Shown: piece after piece, positions 54,466 to 62,867 of the stretch
How positions within the stretch are numbered: the first letter of the stretch is position 1
How the letters are laid out: every line of letters begins with the position of its first letter
Origin: Amycolatopsis aidingensis
Lineage (GTDB): Bacteria; Actinomycetota; Actinomycetes; Mycobacteriales; Pseudonocardiaceae
Direction: 5' to 3'
NCBI RefSeq assembly: GCF_018885265.1
Contig: NZ_CP076538.1
Coordinates: 6,608,001-6,672,000, forward strand
Length of the DNA stretch: 64,000 bases
Notes under the pieces: model-generated
What the model was told of the DNA's origin: nothing
The model's database searches: none
The model's input: the letters and a program-made list of their open reading frames with translations, nothing else
Made by a program: the position numbers and the translations under genes

Positions 54466-55253
54466 TGACTGCCACGACCGCCGAACCCACCACCGGTTCG
54501 CACGACACCTCGCAGATCCCCGCGCCGGAGGGTTCGGTCACCATCACGGTGAAGATCCTGCGGTTCAACCCGGAACTGGACACCGACCCGCACTGGGAGT
54601 CCTACGACGTTCCGGCGCTGCCGACCGACCGGGTACTCAACCTGCTGACCAACATCAAGAGCTATGTGGACGGCACGCTGTCCTTCCGCCGCTCCTGCGC
54701 GCACGGGATCTGCGGCTCGGACGCCATGCAGATCAACGGGATCAACCGGTTGGCATGCAAGGTGCTGGTCAAGGACCTGCTGGCGAAGGAGGGCAAGCCC
54801 ACCACGGTGACCGTGGCGCCGATCAAGGGCCTGCCCACCATGAAGGATCTCTATGTCGACATGGAGCCTTTCTTCGAGGCGTACCGGGCGGTGAAGCCGT
54901 ACCTGATCGCCTACGGCAACGAGCCGACCCGGGAGCGGATCCAGTCGGCGGCCGACCGGGAGCGCTTCGACGACACCACCAAGTGCATCCTGTGCGCCGC
55001 CTGCACCTCCTCCTGCCCGGTGTACTGGAGCGACGGCTCCTACTTCGGCCCGGCCGCGATCGTGAACGCGCACCGGTTCATCTTCGATTCCCGGGACGAG
55101 GGCTCGGAGGAGCGGCTGGACATCCTGAACGACGCCGAGGGCGTCTGGCGCTGCCGGACGACCTTCAACTGCACCGATGCCTGCCCGCGTGGCATCCAGG
55201 TCACCAAGGCCATCCAGGAGGTCAAGCGCGCCCTCATGTTCAAGCGCATCTGA
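54465..55253 (+). CDS. sdhB: Succinate dehydrogenase iron-sulphur subunit
   Basis: The 262-aa subunit has all three cluster sites: CAHGICGSDAM with a further Cys in NRLACK ([2Fe-2S]), CILCAACTSSCPVYW, and CTDACPRGIQ for the [4Fe-4S] and [3Fe-4S] clusters. It carries electrons from SdhA to the membrane anchor. It overlaps sdhA by one base and ends the operon. Confidence 0.97.
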
Positions 55254-55307
55254 CCCTCCTGGCGGCGCCTACCAGGCCCGACGGATGACCCACGGTAGCC
55301 TGGTGCG

Positions 55308-55733
55308 GTGCCTGTAACCTCGGATTTTGCGGCCGCGGCTCGGCGTCACTTCATCGACGCCGAGCTGTTGCACCGCGAGCAACGGCTCCCGAACGCCGAC
55401 CATCTGGCCGGGTACGCCGCCGAATGCGGTCTCAAGGCAATCCTGATCGACCACCTTGGCGGCCACGTCCATCGGGATGGGAGGCCACGGCACGGGACCA
55501 CCGACTTCGGCAAACACTTGCCCCCATTATGGACGGAACTTGCCAACCTGGCCCACGGCCGTTCAGCAGCACGCCTTACCAGGTTGATCGGCGGGCCGAA
55601 TCCCTTCCGGAGCTGGAATTGGCATATCGCCGAGCGATACAGCAAGGGAGACCACATCAACGCGGCTCGCGTCGGCGACCATCTGACGTGCGCCAGGCAG
55701 ATCCTCAGCATGCACGAACACGGAGTCGGCTGA
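55308..55733 (+). CDS. HEPN-like small protein
   Basis: The 141-aa all-helical protein resembles HEPN domains: LAGYAAECGLKAIL is the typical second helix, followed by WHIAERYSKGDHINAARVGDHLTCARQIL. The canonical RNase R-x4-6-H motif is not unambiguous (RHGTTDFGKH and WHIAER are candidates), so catalysis is unproven. It starts at GTG 55308, 54 bp after sdhB, and is coupled by one base to the KGGVGR ATPase gene. HEPN proteins of such cassettes are usually toxins or antitoxin-bound RNases. Confidence 0.7.
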   Translation: MPVTSDFAAAARRHFIDAELLHREQRLPNADHLAGYAAECGLKAILIDHLGGHVHRDGRPRHGTTDFGKHLPPLWTELANLAHGRSAARLTRLIGGPNPFRSWNWHIAERYSKGDHINAARVGDHLTCARQILSMHEHGVG

Positions 55734-56998
55734 TGACGATCCGTTTCGAAGACGCCTGGACAGCGGGCAAGCAGATCGCGCACGACATCAGTAACCGAGG
55801 TTTCGATGTCGTGCTGGTTCGCGATGTGCTGGGCCGCGTGTCGCTGGTCCTCGACGGTGAAGTCGAGGGCACGCCAGCCGACCTCGGCGAACGGCTGCGG
55901 TCCGCGACCGGCGCGTTCGCTGCCGACACGCCGGTCATGCACACCAGCGAACTGTTCGATCCATCCGCGATCGTTGACTCTCCGGACCTCGTCATTCAGC
56001 ACGACCGGAAAGAACCACGTGGCCGTCTGGCAGTGCTCGAACGCACCGTGGTGGGTGCCGATTGGACCCGTGCGTCGGAACGGCCTGCCCCGCACCGGGT
56101 CACAATGTATGGCTTCAAGGGCGGAGTCGGCCGGTCCACCGCAACGTTCATGTTGGCACGGCACTTGGCTCGACAAGGCAAATGTGTGCTGGCTGTTGAC
56201 CTGGATCTGGAGTCACCAGGGCTCGGGGCGCTGGCGCAGGATCACGACAACCTACCCGCACGTGGAATCATCGACCACCTTGTCGAGCATGCCGTCGGCA
56301 ATGCCGACGGGCTCGAACTGGTGGGCCGCAGCCAGCTCATCAAAGGCGGGAACAACGGTGAGGCATGGCTGGCACCGGCCGCAGGATGGAACAACACCGA
56401 CTACCTTGCGAAGCTCAACCGGATCTACAGCGATCTACCCAACATGAGTTTCGCGAGCCGCCTGGAAGCCGCGGTTGAAGCCTGCGAGCGGCAAGTCGCC
56501 GAACTCAGCCGTAAACCTGATGTCGTGTTGTTGGACAGCAGGGCCGGAATCCACGATATCGCCGCCGTCGCGCTGACCAGCCTGGCGGATCTAAGCTTCC
56601 TGTTCGCCGTGGACAGCCCACAAACCTGGTTGGGATATCGATCCTTGTTCGAACAATGGGGCAGGTTGCACGACCCTCGCGAACTCGGATCGCGCTTGAA
56701 AATGGTTTCCGCTATGACACCGGAAGACGATTATGTGTATATAGAAAAGTTTCGCGATAATGCTCAGCAGTGTTTTGCGGAAACACTCTACGAAGATGCC
56801 GCCGCTGGCGAATATGACGTCTTCAACTATAGCACCGAGGACGACACTGCGCCCCATGCACCATTATCTATCCTCTTCAACTCCGACCTCGTAGCACTGG
56901 ATCCGACCCGACAACGAAACTGGCACAGCCAGGAACTTGTCACAGCCGCATTTAGAAATTTCGTAGTCCCGGCGGCCGAATTGATAGTGGATGGGTGA
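55733..56998 (+). CDS. KGGVGR-variant ParA/MinD-like ATPase
   Basis: The 421-aa protein has an N-terminal domain of about 120 residues, then the deviant Walker A FKGGVGRSTATFMLAR (residues 128-143), LAVDLDLESPGLGALA, and Walker B PDVVLLDSRAGIHD. The R in KGGVGR replaces the usual Lys-Thr region and defines a group often found with defence-type effectors. It is embedded between a HEPN-like protein and a P-loop ATPase. GC content and codon use are lower than in sdhB, suggesting transfer. Confidence 0.83.
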   Translation: MTIRFEDAWTAGKQIAHDISNRGFDVVLVRDVLGRVSLVLDGEVEGTPADLGERLRSATGAFAADTPVMHTSELFDPSAIVDSPDLVIQHDRKEPRGRLAVLERTVVGADWTRASERPAPHRVTMYGFKGGVGRSTATFMLARHLARQGKCVLAVDLDLESPGLGALAQDHDNLPARGIIDHLVEHAVGNADGLELVGRSQLIKGGNNGEAWLAPAAGWNNTDYLAKLNRIYSDLPNMSFASRLEAAVEACERQVAELSRKPDVVLLDSRAGIHDIAAVALTSLADLSFLFAVDSPQTWLGYRSLFEQWGRLHDPRELGSRLKMVSAMTPEDDYVYIEKFRDNAQQCFAETLYEDAAAGEYDVFNYSTEDDTAPHAPLSILFNSDLVALDPTRQRNWHSQELVTAAFRNFVVPAAELIVDG

Positions 56999-57002
56999 AC
57001 CG

Positions 57003-58439
57003 ATGGTCGACATCTCCGCATCCGACTACCGACAGTTACTCCAGAACGCCCTGCCGTCCTCAGTGGATACCGACACAGCGGGCATAGATCGCAGCACATT
57101 GGTCACCCCGGACAGCCACCGCAGTGCACTCGACCCCAACGCAACTATCGTCAAGGGCGCGCGAGGCGTCGGTAAGACCTACTGGTTCCAGTCCTTGCTG
57201 AACCAGGACTTGCGCATGCTGGCCGCAGAGGAGTACCAACTACCTCGCCTGCACCAGATAGACCCCCTCGTCGGCTTCAGTACTCGTGGCCGCAGCAGTG
57301 AACGTCCCGGCCCTCGCACACTCGCCAAGTTCCTGCAGGACCGGGTGTCTCCACTGGATATCTGGACCGCTGTCGGCCTTACCGCCTTTGGTGTACCGGA
57401 GATCAAGGACAGGGAAACCTGGACCGATCGACTTCGGTGGCTGGAGGGGAACCCCGAAGAGGTGGAGCAGGCCCTCGACTCGGTTGACACGGAGGCCGAA
57501 CGTCTCGGGGTGACGAGATTGCTACTTTTCGATGCACTGGAGCACCTTCACCACGATCGGGAGACCGCCGACAAACTGGTTAGCGGAATACTGGAATTCG
57601 CCCTGCAGTTGCGGCTGAATACTCGCAATCTACGCGCAAAGGTATTTATCCGACACGACATGCTGGCCAGCGCTCCGCAAGATTTTCCGGACTCGTCGAA
57701 ATTGACGTCTAACGCCGCCGACCTGACCTGGAGCACGCAAGACCTGTACGGACTGTTCTTCCAGCACCTCGGCAATAGCCCCGAGTCGGTTGCGAAACTT
57801 TTTCGGGAACACACCGGGCGCTGGAAGGAAACCCACGACCGATTCGTCCCGCCACGAGAGCTCGTCGGGTCTGCAGAGACCCAAGGACAAGTCTTCAGAG
57901 AGATCGCCGGTCCGTACATGGGGAACAACCACCGCAAGGGCCACACCTACCCGTGGTTACCGAACCACCTGGCCGACGGAAACGGGCAGACCAGCCCCAG
58001 AACCTTCCTGGCCGCGCTGCAGTCCGCGGCAACGAAAAGCGCGAGTATGTACGAGGACCACCAGTACGCACTACACTGGGACACGATCCGTCAGGGGGTA
58101 CAGCGTGCGTCGCAGATTCGGGTGGACGAGCTACGCGAGGACCAACCCTGGGTGGCCAACGCGATCGAGCCGTTGAAGGGAAATCAGGTTCCGATCGAGC
58201 AGGACGCGGTCCTGGAAGCCTGGCGGGCACGTGGCACAGTCGCCGAACTGGTTGGAAACGAGGACGACGAGGAATCGGCCGCTGGCCCGGTCGCAAGTAC
58301 CCACGAGGGTCTGGTCAAGGAACTCATCGAACTCGGCATGATGACCCGGCGCAACGACGGCCGGCTCGATCTTCCGGACGTCTACCGGATCGCGTTCAAC
58401 CTCGGCCGCAAGGGCGGCGTCCCCCGTGTTCGCCGTTGA
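57003..58439 (+). CDS. P-loop ATPase associated with the KGGVGR gene
   Basis: From ATG 57003 the protein has 478 aa, with Walker A VKGARGVGKTYW (residues 50-61) and Walker B LLLFDALEHLHHD around residue 170, plus a C-terminal helical region. It resembles stand-alone KAP/Sll1717-type P-loop ATPases; the exact family is uncertain. ATG 56991, overlapping the previous gene by 8 nt, is an alternative start. It is the third gene of the HEPN/KGGVGR cassette and the last before the sugar dehydrogenase. Confidence 0.8.
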   Translation: MVDISASDYRQLLQNALPSSVDTDTAGIDRSTLVTPDSHRSALDPNATIVKGARGVGKTYWFQSLLNQDLRMLAAEEYQLPRLHQIDPLVGFSTRGRSSERPGPRTLAKFLQDRVSPLDIWTAVGLTAFGVPEIKDRETWTDRLRWLEGNPEEVEQALDSVDTEAERLGVTRLLLFDALEHLHHDRETADKLVSGILEFALQLRLNTRNLRAKVFIRHDMLASAPQDFPDSSKLTSNAADLTWSTQDLYGLFFQHLGNSPESVAKLFREHTGRWKETHDRFVPPRELVGSAETQGQVFREIAGPYMGNNHRKGHTYPWLPNHLADGNGQTSPRTFLAALQSAATKSASMYEDHQYALHWDTIRQGVQRASQIRVDELREDQPWVANAIEPLKGNQVPIEQDAVLEAWRARGTVAELVGNEDDEESAAGPVASTHEGLVKELIELGMMTRRNDGRLDLPDVYRIAFNLGRKGGVPRVRR

Positions 58440-58472
58440 GAGCAATCAAGCGCGTCTGAGTTCCCCGCACCG

Positions 58473-58522
58473 CTGTGAGTGGCCCGTTCGCTGCGAAAAA
58501 GCAGGGAACGGGCCGCTCACAG
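58473..58522. terminator. Hairpin between convergent genes, possible dispersed element
   Basis: Arms of 17 bp (CTGTGAGTGGCCCGTTC at 58473-58489 and its near-complement at 58506-58522, one G-T pair) flank a loop containing AAAAA. It lies between the ATPase cassette and the convergent sugar dehydrogenase gene and should terminate both. Confidence 0.75.
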
Positions 58523-58529
58523 CAGTTGG

Positions 58530-60824
58530 CTAGCAGGGGTTGAGGAACCAGCAGAGGCGGTAGCTGGCGCGGTACTCGGTGGGTTGCGCGGGCGCGGTGA
58601 TGTTGTGCGTCCGCGCGCCACCGTCCGACCAGCCGGTGAAGGCGTACTTCATGTTCAGCCAGCCGAGCCGCTGCGGGCTGGCCGCGCTGATCGAGTTGTT
58701 CGAGCCGACGATCACCGTGCGGCTGAACGGCGCCTGCTGCTCCGTTCCCGCCACGGTCAGCATCGCCCCGGTGGGACTCGAGGAGAAGGTCAGCTCCACC
58801 GTCTGCGGGTACAGCTCCAGCGTCCTGCTGCCGGTGTTGCCGTCGGAGTCGGTGGCGGTGAGCGTCAACCGCAGGTGCGAGGGGTACTCGTGGTCCGGCG
58901 CCACGAAGTCACCCGCGGACACCCCGGTGAAGTCCTGCACGTTGTGCGTATGGCAGCCGCCGCCTTCCTCGCAGTGCCGGATCGCCAGCCGCCAGGACAG
59001 CGCCGCGGCCCCGAGCGTGCCGTCCTGCGGATCCACCGCGCGGCCGGAGAACGGCACGGTCTGCCCGACCCGCCAGTTCAGCTCACCGGTCGGCTCGTCG
59101 ATCACCGGCACCGGGTCCTCCCCCGGCGGGCTGCCCACGGTCACCGGAACCGTCGTGGTGTCGGTCGCGCCCTCGGAGTCCGTGACCCGCAGGCCCGCGT
59201 TCACCTGCGCGACCTCCACATAGGTCCGGCTCGCGGTGGGCCCGGTGGCGTCGTCGTAGCTGCCGTCGCCGTTCAGGTCCCAGGCGTAGCTCAGGGTGTC
59301 CCCTGGATCGGGGTCGGTGGAGCCGGTCCCGTCGAACTGGACGGTCAGCGGCGCGGGCCCTGAGGACGGGGTGGCGGTGGCGACGGCCGATGGCGGCTGG
59401 TTACCGGAGTGGTAGCTCACCCTGCGCAGCTGGCCCGCGCCGAGCGCGACGTAGAACAGGTCGCCGCCGGGCCCGGTGAGCACCTGCACCGGCACATTCG
59501 CTCCGGTCACGAACGGCACGATCCGGGCGGCACTCGGCTGCCCGTTCTCGGTCTGCATGGCCCAGATGCAGCCGCGCGAGGAATCGGCGAAGAACAACGC
59601 GCCGCCGTAGGCCGCGGGGTAGTTGCTGCCGGACTCGAAGGCGATCCCGGCGACCGAGGAACCGTCGGTCGCGCAGCCGTCCCCTGGAACCACCGCGCTG
59701 TTGTGCCGGTAGGCGAAGTACGGCTCGTCCTGGCCGGCGCCGGAGTACAGCGACTCGCAGCGGTTCAGGTTCGCCCCGTCGTAGCCGGGCTGCCGCCCGT
59801 CACCCTCGTAGCAGGGCCAGCCGAAGTTCTCCGCGACCGTGTCCCCGGCGTCGGCGATCCGGTTGATCTCCTCCCAGGCGTTCCAGCCGACATCGCCGGA
59901 CCAGATCTCGCTGGTCCCCGGCCGGAAGCCGAACCGGAACTGGTTGCGCATGCCGTAGGCGATGATCCGCCGCTCGTTGGCGTCACCGCTGGAGGCGAAC
60001 GGGTTGCCCGGCAGTCCCTCGCCGGTGTCCGGGTCGATGCGCAGGATCGCGCCGTTCAGCACCACCGGCTGCCCGGCGGGCCGGTTCGGCGACTGCGAGC
60101 GCAGCGCGCCGCCCTCGGCGTCCGGCGGGGAGAGGTCGGTGCCCGCGGGTTCCGGCGGGTCCGCGCAGGGATTACCGACCTGCCCGTAGTCGGCGAAGTT
60201 GAAGCTCGCCCCGTCCCCGCCGCCGACGTACAGCGCGCCGTCCGGGCCGAAGGTCACCGTGCCGATGGAGTGGCTGGGGTACTGCTGGCACCACCCGGTG
60301 AGCAGCGGCTGCTCGGCGGTCGCGGTGCCACCGGAGCCCATGGTCAGCTTGGACACCCTGCCGGTGACCACGCAGCCCTCGTCGGTGGCGCCCGGCGGGG
60401 ACGGGCACTGGTCACCCCAGCGTGGCGGGGTGCCACCGGGTTCGGCGTCGTAGGTATAGCTGACGTACACATAGGGCCGCTGCGGGAACTGCGGGTCCAC
60501 GGCAAGTCCGAGCAACCCGCGATCCCAGAAGTTCTGCGTCTGCGTGCGCAGGTCGGCGAACACCGTGGCGCTCGGATCGGCAGCTGAGTCGAAGACCTTG
60601 ACGATGCCGCTCTTCTCCGCGACGAACACCCGCCCGTCCGGGGCGAAGGCGGCCGCCGTCGGTGAGCTGAGTCCGGAGATCGCCACCGTGTCCTCGAACC
60701 CGTCCGGCACCGCGGCCGCCGCCTGCGTCGCAGGCAACGCGACCAGCCCGACCGCGGCCAGCGTCCCGGCCAGCGAGGCCGCCAATAACCTGCGAGGTCT
60801 CGTTCTTCGCGCACTCCAGCCCAT
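58530..60824 (-). CDS. Secreted PQQ-dependent sugar dehydrogenase-like protein with PKD domain
   Basis: The 764-aa precursor has a signal peptide (RRLLAASLAGTLAAVGLVALPATQAAAA). Residues about 40-470 form a glucose/sorbosone-dehydrogenase beta-propeller (GRVFVAEKSGIVKVF, WDRGLLGLAVDPQF, YGMRNQFRFGFRPGT), with many Cys pairs. A PKD domain (SAVATATPSSGPAPLTVQFDGTGS) and a further beta-rich domain with a RLCWFLNPC end follow. The secreted enzyme probably oxidises sugars outside the cell; PQQ use is inferred from family. Confidence 0.93.
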   Translation of the reverse strand: MGWSARRTRPRRLLAASLAGTLAAVGLVALPATQAAAAVPDGFEDTVAISGLSSPTAAAFAPDGRVFVAEKSGIVKVFDSAADPSATVFADLRTQTQNFWDRGLLGLAVDPQFPQRPYVYVSYTYDAEPGGTPPRWGDQCPSPPGATDEGCVVTGRVSKLTMGSGGTATAEQPLLTGWCQQYPSHSIGTVTFGPDGALYVGGGDGASFNFADYGQVGNPCADPPEPAGTDLSPPDAEGGALRSQSPNRPAGQPVVLNGAILRIDPDTGEGLPGNPFASSGDANERRIIAYGMRNQFRFGFRPGTSEIWSGDVGWNAWEEINRIADAGDTVAENFGWPCYEGDGRQPGYDGANLNRCESLYSGAGQDEPYFAYRHNSAVVPGDGCATDGSSVAGIAFESGSNYPAAYGGALFFADSSRGCIWAMQTENGQPSAARIVPFVTGANVPVQVLTGPGGDLFYVALGAGQLRRVSYHSGNQPPSAVATATPSSGPAPLTVQFDGTGSTDPDPGDTLSYAWDLNGDGSYDDATGPTASRTYVEVAQVNAGLRVTDSEGATDTTTVPVTVGSPPGEDPVPVIDEPTGELNWRVGQTVPFSGRAVDPQDGTLGAAALSWRLAIRHCEEGGGCHTHNVQDFTGVSAGDFVAPDHEYPSHLRLTLTATDSDGNTGSRTLELYPQTVELTFSSSPTGAMLTVAGTEQQAPFSRTVIVGSNNSISAASPQRLGWLNMKYAFTGWSDGGARTHNITAPAQPTEYRASYRLCWFLNPC

Positions 60825-61010
60825 GTGAACCTCCCGATCACCCGTGGGGACCGCTCACCGAGGTGAGCGTTTCTGCACCCCACCAGCGGGAGAATGCGCA
60901 CCCGCGTTACTGCCGCAGCCGCCCGCGTTTCGCAACCGTGACCCGAATAGGGCCGAACGGCGCAGCGCGGAAAGGGAACCGGCGCAACGGTCTGGTCCGC
61001 TCCGCAGGCG

Positions 61011-61050
61011 CAAAAACGCGGGCACAGCAAGGATTTTGCCGTGCCCGCGT
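61011..61050 (-). terminator. Intrinsic terminator of the subtilase gene
   Basis: ACGCGGGCAC (61016-61025) pairs with GTGCCCGCGT (61041-61050), with an inner GCAA/TTGC pair. On the minus strand the stem is directly followed by TTTTTG, a textbook intrinsic terminator 22 bp after the protease stop. Confidence 0.8.
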
Positions 61051-61071
61051 GCGGTCAGTTATTCAGGAGGT

Positions 61072-62505
61072 TCAGCGAACGGCACGCAACGCGTTCACCA
61101 TTCCCCTGCCGTAGAAGGAGTTGTTCCACTTCGGACCTTCGCAGTCCGCGGCTTCCCCGCAGGGAACCGGATCCGCGGCCTTGAACCCGAGCAGCGCGGC
61201 CAGTGCCCACGGCGGGGCGTGCCGGTACTTGCCTGCCAGCAGCGCGACCACCCCGGCCGCGTGCGGGGAGGCCATCGAGGTACCGCACTTGCTGCCGTAC
61301 TTACCGTCGAACACCGCGGACAGCGGGCAGGCGGGGCCTTCGTCCGCTGGCGGCACCTGGGTGGGGTCGCCGCCGGGGGCGGTCACCTCGATCGCGTTCC
61401 TGCCGTAGTTGCTGTAGAACGCCTTGGTGTCGTGGTAGCCGGTCGCGGACACGGTCACCACGTCGTCGACCCCGCCGGGCAGGATCGCGCAGTCGGGGTT
61501 CACCGGATGCGGCCGGTTCGGGTCGGTGGTCTGCTCCGGGATGTTGAACCCGCTGTTGCCCGCGGCGGCCACGTTGAGCACCCCGCGCCGGGTCGAGTAC
61601 TGCACCGCGCGCCGCACCGCCTCGAAGGCCGCGGCGTCCCCCGGCTGCTTCGGGCAGTAGAACATGCCGGGGTCGGTGTAGTAGCTGTGGTTGGCCACCT
61701 CGAACCGGTGCTTCGCCGACCACATCAGGCCGCACACCGCGGCCTCCGGGTAGATCAGGCCCTGGTCGTTGACCACCTTCACCGAGGCCAGCCGCACCCC
61801 CGGCGCCACGCCGGTGAAACCGGCGGCGGGGTCCTTGCCCGCGATGGTGCCCGCGACATGCGTGCCGTGGTCGGAGGTCGTCGGCGCCCAGGCCTGCGCG
61901 CCGGTGTCCGGGGCGCCGGTCAGGCAGCCTGCCGAGGCCCCGGGGTCGATGGCGTGCTCCAGCGCGGGATGCGTCGGCTCGATACCCGAGTCGACCACAC
62001 CCACGGTGACCGAGCGGCTGCCCTCGTCGATCCGGTTGGCCTGCGGTGCCTTGATCGCCCGCATGTCCCACTGCAGGGCGCTGAGGTCCTCGCTGCCGGA
62101 CATCACCCCGGTGGTGCGTTCCAGCTTCTCGTCCTTGGCCGCGCGGGCCTGTGCCCTGGCCCTTGCGGCATCGCTCTCCGGCGGCTCGGCGATCTCCCTG
62201 CTGCCCGAGTAGGCACGGAACACGCCGATGCGCTCGGCGAATCCGGGATCGCTCGAGTTCGCCACCGCGACGCCGATCTCCCGGTAGTAGGCGACCGGGT
62301 CGCCGCATTCGGCCCGCAGCTCCCGCTCCACCCGGTGCCGCGGGGTGTGCGGGTCGTAGAGCACCACGTAGCCGTACTCCGGACCGGTCGAGTCACAGTC
62401 TGTGGCCGCGGCCGGTTCGGCATTCGCGGCCGGCGCCAGGATGCCGGTCGCACCCAGCGCGAGCGTCGTGGCCGCGGGTAGCAGCCAACGTCGGGATCGG
62501 GACAT
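61072..62505 (-). CDS. Secreted S8 family subtilisin-like protease
   Basis: The 477-aa precursor has a signal peptide (SRSRRWLLPAATTLALGATGI), a long propeptide-like region, and the catalytic triad in VGVVDSGIEP, DHGTHVAGTIAG and CGTSMASPHAAGV, with the oxyanion Asn in AAAGNSG. Cys pairs suggest disulphide stabilisation. It is a secreted peptidase for extracellular protein use. GGAGGTGGG precedes the ATG at 62505. Confidence 0.95.
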   Translation of the reverse strand: MSRSRRWLLPAATTLALGATGILAPAANAEPAAATDCDSTGPEYGYVVLYDPHTPRHRVERELRAECGDPVAYYREIGVAVANSSDPGFAERIGVFRAYSGSREIAEPPESDAARARAQARAAKDEKLERTTGVMSGSEDLSALQWDMRAIKAPQANRIDEGSRSVTVGVVDSGIEPTHPALEHAIDPGASAGCLTGAPDTGAQAWAPTTSDHGTHVAGTIAGKDPAAGFTGVAPGVRLASVKVVNDQGLIYPEAAVCGLMWSAKHRFEVANHSYYTDPGMFYCPKQPGDAAAFEAVRRAVQYSTRRGVLNVAAAGNSGFNIPEQTTDPNRPHPVNPDCAILPGGVDDVVTVSATGYHDTKAFYSNYGRNAIEVTAPGGDPTQVPPADEGPACPLSAVFDGKYGSKCGTSMASPHAAGVVALLAGKYRHAPPWALAALLGFKAADPVPCGEAADCEGPKWNNSFYGRGMVNALRAVR

Positions 62506-62583
62506 TCCCACCTCCAGTGCAGTATCAGGCAGGGTGCACGTTAGGCAGTTGATCACCGGCGCGGCGCCCGCCATCCGGAGCAA

Positions 62584-62826
62584 TCACCGGTTCGGGTCAC
62601 GGCGAGCGGCCCGCCAGCCGCGCCAGCCGATCACCCCGATGGCGGTTCCGAGCCCGAAGGAGACCACCGCCAGTACCGCGTGCACCACGAAGAATGAGGT
62701 GGGAGAGCCGTCCGGACGCCAGGCGTCGTCACTGGCCATGAGGTTGCGCGCGAAGGTGATCCAGATGACCCAGGACCAGATGCCGAAGATCATTAGAAAG
62801 AGCGACGTAGCCCGCGACATGCGCAT
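62584..62826 (-). CDS. SCO4848-like small membrane protein
   Basis: The 80-aa protein has two membrane helices (TSLFLMIFGIWSWVIWITFARNL and SFFVVHAVLAVVSFGLGTAIGVIGW) and a basic C-terminus. It matches the small membrane protein found beside D-Ala-D-Ala carboxypeptidase genes in Streptomyces (SCO4848 next to SCO4847), and it is divergent from such a gene here. Function is unknown. ATG 62820 is an alternative start. Confidence 0.85.
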   Translation of the reverse strand: MRMSRATSLFLMIFGIWSWVIWITFARNLMASDDAWRPDGSPTSFFVVHAVLAVVSFGLGTAIGVIGWRGWRAARRDPNR

Positions 62827-62867
62827 GCCCCGCAGTATGCCGCCGGGGTGGCGGTTAGCCTGCACGG

